Assembly (NCBI GenBank): GCA_037157565.1
Contig: JAZHRO010000002.1
Coordinates: forward strand, 73,582,001-73,646,000
DNA length: 64,000 bases
Reading direction: 5' to 3'
Source: Thalassia testudinum
Lineage: Eukaryota > Streptophyta > Magnoliopsida > Alismatales > Hydrocharitaceae
The notes under the pieces were generated by a model. That model made no database searches, was not told the DNA's origin, and worked only from the letters and a program-made list of their open reading frames with translations. Positions 34,717-45,113 of the stretch are shown piece after piece (the stretch's first letter is position 1; each line of letters opens with the position of its first letter). Position numbers and translations under genes: made by a program.

Positions 34717-37492
34717 TGTTACGACCTGATCCTAGATCCCTACAGGAATCGAGATCGGCTCGCCTTGACTAATCCCAAGACCCAGTTGTCCAATGAGAGA
34801 TAACCAAAAGCAGAAAATATTTTACAACCATACATGCAATGTAATTAGGCAAAAATAATCCAAAGACAGTAAAAGAAATAGAACGAAAATGTTCACAATA
34901 TTACATGCCATCACAACTACAACAGTGGAAAATTAAGCAGAAACATAACAGAAATAGTATTACATATAACAAATACTCACTACTACAACAAAAGAACGTG
35001 CTGGAATAGAAAAGCGACAACAGCTATGGTTGGACTCAACTGGGCCCAGCTTCCTCTACAGCCAGTGATACTGGCTACTCAACTCTCTGACCTAAATAAG
35101 GTTATAAAATCCGTAGTCAACTAACGCTGAGTAGAGTGGTGGTTAAATCATTTATATGCAATTAACATAAGATAACCAATTAATTAATTATTCATTTCCA
35201 TTTAGCTCAACTAAGTAGTTCTGATTTGTTTATTCTCTTACGAATCTAGTCATTTCTTGATCTTGATTGTCCCTCAAGGGGATGCTCTTGATTACAGTCT
35301 TTCCCGTGATGTAGGATGTACACGTGATCCTCTCCTAGCTGGGAGAGTCTCCCGTGGTAGTTCTACACCCAGTCAACCACCCCAAGATCACGTCGCGATG
35401 TAGCGGTGACTACAACACACGCGATAAGTGTACGGGTAGCTACCTCACACTAGCACACGGTCAGTCGTTTCCGCTAGCGGGTAAGCCTAAAAGTACAGCA
35501 CAGGACTTTGCCCCCTCAGAACAGGGGTCTCGCCCCTCCACAGTCTGCGTACCCTCATCCGACTATCCCGGTTTGCCCAATAGGCCTAACAAGAGTCGAT
35601 GTAGGGTGACTAATCCTAACCCCGAGCCCCGTGGGGTGACTAGCTCCCTCCCTACACTAAGTAGCTCACCTCGGTACAACGTACGCGAGAGCCGAACAGG
35701 AGTCGACGTAGAGTGGCCAAACCCACCCCGGGTCTCAACCCAAGGGGCGGCAAGCTCCCCTCTACTCTAAAGGGACAGTTGCTCTCCTTGATACTGTGTA
35801 CACAAGGACCAGCTCACTTCCATCTACTTACTAGGGTTTTTCTGTATACAAGAGTTCTCCTAATTCCCCGTAGGATTCATGCTTGTATTTCTTTCATTCC
35901 ATTCCTTAGCATTCAGATCTCACTGTTCACATCCCGAGCTTCATTTTTATAATAGGCAGCTCATATTTTAATAACTGAGAAAGCATCACATCAAGTAGTT
36001 AATATGCTTACTAGCAATTAGGGTTTAATATGCATCTCAAAGTAAACAGTGTAGCTCAAGCGATATTCATTCGTTTCTGCCCTAGGGTTCATTTCACATC
36101 CTAGGGTTTAATCAAGTTATTCTAAACATGCACTTATTTAAATATTAATATTAAAATAAACTACTCTACCAGGAAAAATGGGAAGAATGGGGGCTAGAAC
36201 CACAGGTCTTGTCTCCGCGGGCCTTGAACACGCTACAAACAAGAACCTATACCAGTGACTAAGTCACAAATGACGAGTTCAAAACAGTATATAATTGACA
36301 CTAACATGTAGAGAAACTCTAGCGAAAAACGGTACTTCGTTTGCATAAATCTAACTTCAATTGGGCCCTAAACGGAACAAAAACATACATACTGTCTAAA
36401 ATCAGATGTCTGGAACTAGACCCAGACGTCTTAAACGACCTCAGAACCTCACCTTACTTCCCTACATTGCTGGTAGACGTCTGGAACCCTTTTACAGTCA
36501 TCCTAGGTCTTTCCAGACGTCTGTAGGTGCGCCCGAATGTCTGATGCGTCTATCAGACGTCTGTGGAGACGTCCAGATATCCTAAAGCACCTCAAAGAGC
36601 GTGCTTACGCACCTTTCCAAGGTTTGTACCTGTGCACACGTTCGTAGGTTCAAAACCACGACAGCGCATGCCACGTACTTCACGAACACGCATGCATGCG
36701 CGTTCAGGACACTTACCTCGGCACTCTGCAAGTTTTCAGACATCCAGCTTCAGCTCTGGATGTTCACTGCCACTCCAGACATTTAATATTGGAAAAATCC
36801 AGTACGCAGAACCTCCTCGCACGGTCCTGCTTCTCGTAGGCCTCCGCCCGCAGCGACTGCAGCGGCGACCTCAACAGCTGTAGGAGGTCGAGAAGCTCTT
36901 CTCCAGGAGCTCCTCCTCGCGCGTGTCCTTGTCTCCTCCCGCACGAGCTCCCAAGCGGCTCCTCCCCTCGCAACTCCGGAGCTCGCTGTTGCACCCACAG
37001 CAAGGGCGCTCCTCATGTGCGAGCTCTCCTACCCATGCTCCTTCGGCCGCACGCTCAAGCTCTCCCGAGCTCTCTCTTCTCTCCTACGCCCTCACTCTCC
37101 CTCGCACTCCCTCTCTCCCACTCCTCCACGCGAGCTCCTCTCCTCCACGCACGACTATAGGCGGAGATAGGGAGGTCGTTGGTGGCTCGTCGGCAAACCC
37201 GGGAAGGAGGTGGAGGTGGTGGTGAGGGTAGTGTGGAGATGGAGAGGGTGGTGGGGTTTAAGTTGAAGGAGAGGGGTTAGGGTTTAGAGGAGAGGGGGAA
37301 GGAGAGGTGTACATGTGTGTGTGAGTGTGTGTGTGGGAAGGGAGAGAGAGAGTGAAAAATTGTGGAAACTCCCCCCGCTTTCCTCTCTTGTTCCTGCAAA
37401 GCCCACACACTCAACTCAAAAGGGTCAAAAATTACATTTTCACCACTAACTTTCTGAAAAACTCCAAACGATCCCTGGAAAGGTTCATTTCA
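34717..37492 (-). repeat. Solo LTR of the A superfamily, inside the B LTR
   Basis: Its first part (34717..about 36560) is the diverged reverse complement of the A LTR: TGTTACGACC matches the A terminus GGTCGTTACA, and the stretch with CCCAAGACCCAGTTGTCCAA at about 34780, the region around 35280..35400, and the GACGTC cluster (five exact copies, 36425..36573) all have counterparts in A. The distal part is GC-rich and diverged. Length 2776 bp is close to A's 2689 to 2721. Flanks TTAGG (34712..34716) and TTAAG (37493..37497) agree in four of five bases. No internal coding region is present. Confidence 0.8.
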
Positions 37493-37529
37493 TTAAGCCA
37501 AATAATGGTCTACGAAAGTGGACTTATCA
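37493..37529 (-). repeat. 3' LTR of element B, terminal segment
   Basis: Starts with the target copy TTAAG, then CCAAATAATGG..GAAAGTGGACTTATCA matching 61348..61379 with a few changes. Adding it to 33230..34716 gives about 1519 bp, against 1522 bp for the uninterrupted LTR. Confidence 0.88.
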
Positions 37530-40500
37530 AATGCTCCCATGCCAAAGTTTTGCTAGTTCCTAACAAAAGTGCAAAATGATGGAAGTAACCAACAAAAACT
37601 TCTTTCCTTATCCCAAAAAATTTAGAGATCCAGACAAATGTGAAGAAATAGTAGACTGGGTAATGGATTAAAGTGAAAAGCCAACCTACATTTTAAACTC
37701 GTGCCTTACCCTGGATAAAAATTCTATTAGGATAGGCAACTTCTTCCCTCGGGAATAAAATAGAAAATTATCTAAAATTTGACCTTGGCTTTTTGGTTTA
37801 GCAAAGAGATACTGAATTGAATGGATTTATATTTAGTGGCTCACACTCATCTAGTACTACATGTAGTCTCATACTGCAGACTCTAAATCTCTCGACTATC
37901 AAACGAGTCAACCTAGAGAGAGCCTAACAACTGTACTCTCTTTGCATTCCTTTGCGCTTACTCACTCTCTCTTTTCTTTTTTTCTTTTTCTTTTTTTTTT
38001 TTTTTGAGATCACATATCTTACCAGATTTTTTAAATATACTCAATATTTGGTGACCTCACATGGCATTCACACTTCAATTAAATTTCTAACAACCCTATA
38101 ACTAAGTTAAAAGTCCTTAGCCAGTATTTGGGCGATCAGAAATACTGAAAAGTAGATATTGATCGTATTTGGTGGATCGCAACGAGTGTTTTTGTTACCT
38201 TAAAAGCATCGACACAATGAAAAGTGATACGAAGATAAAACTATAAACTTGAACTCTCTTCTTTTTTTTCTCTTTTTTTTCTTTCTTTTCTTTTTTTTCA
38301 TATTTTTATAAATATAAATGTATCTTTATTTTCTTTCTTTTGTTGCTTTTTTTTTAACTTACTGATACAAAATGATGCAAACCTTTATTCATGAGGCATT
38401 ATTGGGGAAAATGATAATCAAGAGGATATTGTGTTACTTATTTAGTAGAAGTGCCTACTCTCGACACTTGGAAGAAATAAATAGGACAAGCGTATTTCTG
38501 ACCTTTGACATTGATGGGAACACCATCATGAGCCCTAACTAGCTCATTTTGACCTATAAAAGAGAACAAAAGCTCCTACATAACCAAATGGACGTCCTAA
38601 CTCAAGGAATAACCAATCTAAGAGAAAAGCAAGAAATAATGGGTAAAACTATAATTTTACCATTGCAGTACAACAACAGGATTTCTCATGGGCTAAACAT
38701 AGGTCAATTGATCTTAACAAGATAAAAAGTGGGTTGGTTCAAACAGAAAAGGGTTCATGTGAAATCTGGAAATTAAATGACTTCTTGTAACCCTAAAACA
38801 AACCCACTTAATCTAGCAAGGTTCTGGTCAGGATAAATTCACCTAAATCCTCTAAAATTCATGGAAAAATATCCTCTAGGATTTACAACCTTCAATTTGA
38901 CCCTTGGAACCTATTTTGACCTAAATAGGGGTCACAGTCAAATGTTTACCCTAAATTGAATTTTTGTGTAAATTGCCCAGTCAAACATGGTCAAACCCAA
39001 AATCCAACTTCACCATTGGATTCCTTAGGTCCAAATTATGGTTGTACCAAAATTTGGACCTAAGGAAAATTCACCTTGACCTACTTTGCAAATTAGTCCA
39101 GCCCGATTATATTTCTACCCCTAACTTTTGAAAATCCTTACAAACACCTCCTAACCTCCTCATCGTTCTTTGCAATTAGGTCCCTCCACCATTACAACGG
39201 AGGGAATCCTACTCTAGCGAGGATTCAAGGGAAAGAACTCCCTGATTCCTCAGAGAATCCCTCTCAAATTTGAAAGGGAGATTTTCTGAGAAATGCCCAT
39301 TCATGTGAACCTAATTTCAAGACCTAATTCCTACCCAATCTCTCATGCGAACGCAAGAGAGATTTGGGTCTTTTTGACCTTCCATCTCCGGTGACCTACC
39401 TATGCTTGGAAGGTTGGCTTCCAAGCACAAGACCCTCTGCCAGGGGTTATAAAAGGGTGCCCTGATCCTTCCGCAGATCCCCAGCTTGAATTGTCTTGAG
39501 ATAACCCCCAACTTCCTCTCTTCCCCTCCGGCCAACCTCCCAGCAAGCTCCGGTGACTCCTATCTCCTCCTCTCGTCACTCTACCACAATACCAGTGGCA
39601 GAGTTGCCTTTGTCTCCATCCATGTCGCGCTGCACTAGCCGACGCTCCTGCTTCCCTCTCATCATCGTCGTCCACTCATTGGGCTTTCGTCTTCGGCAAC
39701 GGCAGATACGAGCCGGCCGCCTCCTCCGCTCCCCCCTTCGTCTAACCACCCCTATATAAGTTCTCTATCTCTGCTCATCTCTTTTCTTGCTTTTATTTCT
39801 TAAAATCTACCTCGACGTTCGCAAACCACCACCATCTTCTCCACCTCCGGTAGACCACCGACGAGGTACTCCCGCCGCTCCACGCATCCACCCACCTCGC
39901 CAACCACCTCACGAGCTCCGCCATGCCTCACTAACCATAAACCCTCTTTCCATTCATCGCGACACACCCCCAGAACGTCCACCGAACACACCCATATCCA
40001 CACGCACAAGGTGACCTAGGCACGCACGCTTAGGACACCCCACGCCACGCCGACCACCGTGCCACCTTCGTCGTGCCCAGGCGAAGCTTCCTACGTGTTT
40101 TGATGAGGCCGCAAGGCCGTTTGCATGATTGCAGGTTTAGACCTCCGCCACCATTGAAGCAAGCATGAAGCTTGCTTGCAAGCTTGTGCCAGGTAGCCTC
40201 ACTCTAGGCTTCAGGTCCCAAACGGTGCGAGTCTCCTTCGCGCAAATATCAGCCTAGCTATTGGAGTCAAAGCCCCACGTAGTTGCTACAATTCGTGAGA
40301 ACATCTGCTGCGGGCGCGCCTGCGAGGAAGGTGAGACATTTAGTCCCACCTCGGAAGATCAGGAGTGGAAGCTGTGGAATAAAGTGAAAAAGTGTCAGGG
40401 GCTTATCGCCTCCTGACATGAGGTGAGGTCCCACTCACCTACCACCTCGGCCGCAACCCACGCCACGTGGACCTGGCTCTGACTCGTTAACCCGACTACC

Positions 40501-41899
40501 CGTGCACTCCTCGCCCACCACCACACGCCGGTGGGCCTGGTCCCGGGCGCGCTAACCCGACCCGATAACTCAAGAAGGCTTTGGGAGAGCGAGCCTACGA
40601 GAGAAGAAAGAGAAGAGTTCGCAGGGAAGGGTAGGGGCAAGTTTTGCTCTCAGGAGAAAAAGAGGAAGCCAAAGAAAAAAGCCAAGGAAGGAAGGGTAGA
40701 AGCCTGAGCAGCTAAGGAAGGTGAAGGCACGGCTGAAGAGGAGCTGAAGGCAGAGACAGAAGGAGAAAAGAAAGAAGAGAAAGAAGAAGCTAAGGGCCAA
40801 AGAAATCAGAAAGAAGAATCAGAGAAAGAAAGTCAAAAGAAAGGGCAAAGGAAAGAATCAAGGCCAGAGAAGAAAGAAGCAGAAGGCAGAGGAACAAGGA
40901 AAAATCAGAGGAAGATACTATAGCACCTCACTTATAAGACGTCCAATTTTTCATCAGATCTCTATTATTTATGGCTACAATTCTTTTTATGCTTTATATA
41001 CTCATGCTTTACATTCTGAATTAGATTTCAAGTAGTTTTATGCGTTCAATTTGCATTTATTATTGAGATTAGTACGTGAATTCCAATTGCTCCTTGTGTT
41101 CAACCTCAAACTTAAACCTCGAGTAATAAAATCTATTTGTTTTCAAAGTGATTTCAACTATATTATAACGCATTATTGTAAAACCCGATTTCTCCTTGTA
41201 AATAGACACTATTACCCTCTTTCAGCTGAGGACTCTATGAAGGATAGTCATAACCATCCACCATAGTCATAGTTTTATTATAACTCAATCTCCGTGTATC
41301 TACCTTATTTGGTGACTCTCAGGAATTCACACACTGTTTTCACACAGGAACGAAGAGCGAAAACTATGCATAACTCTAAGGTATCATCATCTAATTATCT
41401 AGAACTTAAGAGTCATTGCACTAGACTTAGCGCACCAGTAGTCTCTCTCTTTCTCCTTATAAATATTAGGTGGATCTAATAGAAGATAGTCTGACTGACT
41501 CCCTATTACTTGTCCAAGGGTTTAGCAAACTAAAAATGCTTATTGATTTTCTACAAAGATCCAATACCTCATCTATGTGCAAGTGAAGTAACTGTATTAG
41601 ATTCTAAACTCAGAAATAATTTAAGAAGAAAATCTTTAATGAAACCTCCTTGACAAAAAACTTCTACTATGGACTAACCAATTCAGCTCAAGAAAACAAA
41701 AGAGATTTTTTTTTTTATGGAGTAAATGCACCTATCCTAAATGCATGTAAATATTTATAAATACTATAAACATCCTCAGGTTATACCCTCTCATACCTAA
41801 GATTGATAATGTCCTCATTAAAAAAATAAAGACATAGAAGAATATCACCTGAGGAGGAGAGAGGGAGGAGCTAAGGCTCCTCGAGCCGAAGTGCGTCTA
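37530..41899 (-). other. Non-coding 3' region of element B
   Basis: About 4.4 kb between the end of pol and the 3' LTR. Athila elements often carry an envelope-like frame here; I found none. It contains T-rich and CT-rich runs (about 37970..38005, 38255..38360), a plus-strand TATA-like CCTATATAAG near 39751 after GC-rich sequence that may mark another solo LTR (ends not found), and a purine tract (40600..40915). The minus-strand sequence next to the LTR, GGCATGGGAGCATT, is the candidate polypurine tract. Confidence 0.5.
40600..40915. repeat. Purine-rich tract (about 300 bp)
   Basis: The plus strand is nearly all purines in AAGAAG, GAGAAAG and AAGGAAG words. Not periodic enough to be a microsatellite. 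Minus-strand frames give Phe/Leu-rich peptides that are artefacts. Confidence 0.6.
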
Positions 41900-42203
41900 A
41901 AACATGGCCATCTGAAAGAGTAACATAAGGTTTAAGTCAATGGCATTTACCTTAAAGCTCGCACCAAAAGTAGGGTTCTAAATTTCTACTGCTCCATGAG
42001 GGAAAGCATTGATAACAACATACGACCCATCCCAACGAAACTTAAGCTTTCCAGAAAATACTTTAAGCCTAGAATTAAAAAGCCAGGCTCACTGGTTAGG
42101 CTCAAAGGTCTTTCTAACGATGTACTTATCATGGAAAACCTTTGTACATTGCTTGTAAGCTTGAGAGGTTTCGCAGGTTTCATTGCAAAGCTCCTCAAGC
42201 TCC
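41900..42203 (-). pseudogene. C-terminal end of element B integrase, cut off by C
   Basis: The minus strand reads AYKQCTKVFHDKYIVRKTFEPNQ (shown in part), a stop, then FNSRLKVFSGKLKFRWDG and HGAVEI. This is the end of Athila integrase (YKExxKxxHDKxIxxKxFxxG, LFNSRLKLFxGKLxSRWxGPF). It continues the frame that stops at 53409 on the other side of C. A stop replaces the conserved glycine-valine-leucine region. Confidence 0.8.
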
Positions 42204-43689
42204 TGACGTGCGAAAGACGTGTTTGTTTAAAAAGATCGTTATAGTTCGTGCTCGTAACGTCGATTTTAAAAAAAGAAATGGACGTGAGTCCGAATGTCGA
42301 TCACAGGGAGGCGTGAAAATTAGATTTTCTTTATCACTTAATGTCATGGAGATAACGGGTTTTTGCTTGCGAGAAGACGTGGTAGAAAAATGAGTGTGAG
42401 AGAGAGAGAGATAATAGGGTTAGAGTCTTTTAAATCATAGCAATTACTCAAAGCAAGATGGAGAACATCAATACTATATTAAATAAGCAAATCAAGTTCT
42501 ACAAATACAACGGTAGCTAAATGCTTGAATAAAATGGAAGTAAAGCTAGATTAAAGGGAAAGAGAGAGAGAGGGGAGATGGCGAAGCGGCCACGGCGGTG
42601 GAAGGAGGTTCCGTCGGTGGCTCGTCAACTCCGTTGACTACAAGAGAGGCTAAAGGGGGCTAGGAGGGTGTTACAACACTTGCAAGGTGAATTGAATGCC
42701 TTACATGGGTGGTTGGGAGGGGTTTATATAGGGAGAAGAGGTTTCCATTTTAAGTATGGGCTTTAGCGACGTCTGGGACGTCGCTAAACCCATGCTAAAA
42801 GCATCGGTGAAGCCTCCTTCCCAACGGTCTCGCACGCGCACGCTGTGCCTCTTCACGCACGATCCGTGCGCGCGAGCTATGGGCCGTTCGATCGCAAATC
42901 GGACGGCTGAGATCTTGCAAAGGGCCCGCTGGGATCGTGCCTCAAGCACGCGTGACCATGGGCGCTGTCGACTGGCGTAGGTGCGTGGGTGGAGGATCGA
43001 CGTCTATGGGTGCACTGCGTAGCACTATCAAGACCGCTCGATGGCGATCATGCGGCTGAATTTGAGCGCGCAAGCAAAATCAGCTGATGAGGCATGGCGG
43101 GCGGATTCGAACGTGCATCTTGTGGGTGTGTTGTGAGGGCGCGACTGATGCGCTGCCCTCGCAAATGGTCACGCGAAGAGTTTGGGCGCAACTGCTGCCG
43201 ACCGTTGGATGGGGATCCAACGGTCCGATCTTCGTGTGGTGTTGGATGCGTGGATGCAGAGAGCGCGGACGAGCGCAATTTCCAATCGTCCGATTTGCGA
43301 TCGGATGGCTTAAAGTGGTGCCGCGCAATGAAGGGAGGTTGAGGGGCACGGCGATGCTGACATGTGGCAGCCTTATGACCATTGATCATCAAATCAATGG
43401 TCAGAACTTCTTGGGCCAATTGTGGGAGCTCCGGATGTCGAATTTAGCTGATTTCGAGTCCGTTAGACTCCGTTTGTTGCTCTGAGTCCATCCGTGCGGT
43501 CCAATAGCTCATCTGAGGTCCGTTTTGACATGTACTTGTACAAATGATCGTTAATAATGTACTATAAGTAATCTTGATATGCAATGTATGCGATGCTCCT
43601 ATTCCTATTTATGATGTATCCTCTGTGCATTTTACCTTTAAGACCGTCCCCTTCTGGCAGAATTAACATTGTAAAATGCAGTGTTATCA
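42204..43689 (-). repeat. 3' LTR of element C (1486 bp)
   Basis: Starts TGACGTGCGAAAG and ends GTGTTATCA on plus. It carries the GTCGATCACAGGGAGG motif at about 42296, a minus-strand TATATAAA box at 42723..42730 and a GACGTC hairpin at 42762..42788. Multiple open frames (up to 132 codons at 43087..43485) have equivalents in the other LTR and show no known domain. Confidence 0.9.
42723..42788 (-). promoter_or_regulatory. TATA box and GACGTC hairpin of the C LTR
   Basis: TATATAAA on the minus strand (42723..42730) is preceded, 32 bp upstream in element sense, by a perfect inverted repeat: arms TTTAGCGACGTC (42762..42773) and GACGTCGCTAAA (42777..42788), loop TGG. The pairing extends to ATGGG/CCCAT with one bulge. 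In the second LTR (about 52440..52520) TATA is kept and the hairpin has point changes that remove one GACGTC. Confidence 0.6.
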
Positions 43690-43888
43690 TAACCCCATGC
43701 TTGCACCTTGCTAGTCCCTAACAAGATTTATTCTAGCCATTATTTTCAATCAAAATTCAAGAAGTAATTACTTAGACATTTTGTTACTTGTCAGTAGGAG
43801 GAAATATACTAAGATCCTGATCCATAGAGACTAAACAGCGCCCGGGTGTCTGCCAAAATATGAATCTCCTAAATCCTCGCTTTAAGGC

Positions 43889-43974
<86 letters not shown>

Positions 43975-45113
43975 CATCTTGTCTCATTTTTAGACTTTTG
44001 GAGTTAAGAGTGTGTTGGTAACTTTTTAAGGCTACCCAACCCACCCAAAACTCAGAACAAACTCTAAGTGCTAAGCATCTTAGTGTGAAGATTGTGATTG
44101 ACTCACTCAACGGTAATTTAGACAGACTTTGGGTTTCTACGCCCCAAGGTGAGTGGGAAAGGAAGTGTTTTGCCTGAAGCTGCATTTGTTCGATCGGTAG
44201 CTTTCTCCCTACACTTGTTCTACTTGGGGTCAACACAAGGATTTTTCCAGTGTATATCTCCCTGGCTTGCTCTGCTTCCCCGCTTCTTATTTAAGTGTTT
44301 TGGATCTTTTTATGCATTTAATGAGTTGAGTTCTAGACAACCGACCAATGGGCTGTTACCCACGATCACTTTCCAGCCAGACTCGTGCGGGGAAGTGTGG
44401 CCTATTTTGTTCCTTTCTTCTTCTCTTTTTGTTTATTTGGTAGGTGGCTTCCCTTATCTCAAATTTACCTAGATGCAATAAAAAGAAAGTGGTCCTATGG
44501 CTGGGTTCTAGACAACCTGCTAATGGACTATTATGCACGACAACTTGCCAGCCATACCACCCTAGAAAGTTTATTAGCTACCCAATTTCTGTCAGAATCT
44601 TCGAGGAGTGAGTCTGTGCAAAAATGTGTGCAGATGCTTAGACTAAAAGTCTTTTTAAGTTAAAGGGCGAGTTGATAAGTTATATACTTATCACCTTATT
44701 TAGTTGGTAGATTAGAATAGTTTAAGGTTACAAGGATTTGAAGCTAAATCCATATTTTAACGGACACCAGGGCTGATTAAGCCTGAAGGCCTAAAAATTC
44801 TAAGTGTTCGGTTCTTTTTTTCTATTATTTCACTATTGACAAATTTCTAATGCCTAAGTTTTTCTTCCTAAATTCAATTTTTATTTATTTATTTATTTAT
44901 TTCTATTCAGGCCGATTGAATGCACTCAGAATCATGCAATTTACCACCCCCCATGCTTAAGTTGAACAATGTCCTCATTGACAAGTACATGGATGCAACA
45001 GGGGTCAAAAAGGTATTACCTAAGTGAAGTAAAATACCAAATCAGTCTGAATCTTCTGGATTACCTCCCAAGAAGCGTTGAGTTTACTGCCTCCAGTTGG
45101 GCAGTGTTCCGTG
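43690..45113 (-). other. Non-coding 3' region of element C
   Basis: About 1.4 kb between pol and the 3' LTR. It holds an 81-bp TA microsatellite, a diverged ~60-bp direct repeat starting TTCTAGACAACC (44331 and 44506, 175 bp apart), a TGATAAGT..ACTTATCA inverted repeat at 44673..44693, and an ATTT run near 44880..44905. The AATGTCCTCATTGA word near 44970, complement of a sequence usual just after Athila pol, also occurs in B at 41808. The candidate polypurine tract is the minus-strand GCATGGGGTTA beside the LTR. Confidence 0.55.
43892..43972. repeat. TA microsatellite (81 bp)
   Basis: Uninterrupted TA dinucleotides, about 40 units. It produces an artefactual Ile-Tyr repeat in a 150-codon minus-strand frame. 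Likely polymorphic between individuals. Confidence 0.95.

Noticed and set aside
37530..41899. Envelope-like gene in the Athila 3' region
   Set aside because: Some Athila elements have one here, but the minus-strand frames are short, Phe/Leu-rich products of pyrimidine tracts with no signal or transmembrane pattern in a plausible order.
43087..43485. 132-codon frame in the C LTR, also at 52806..53204
   Set aside because: Present in both LTRs with differences that do not favour coding conservation; no known domain. It is LTR sequence.
43784..44236. 150-codon minus-strand frame
   Set aside because: Half of it is an Ile-Tyr repeat from the TA microsatellite.
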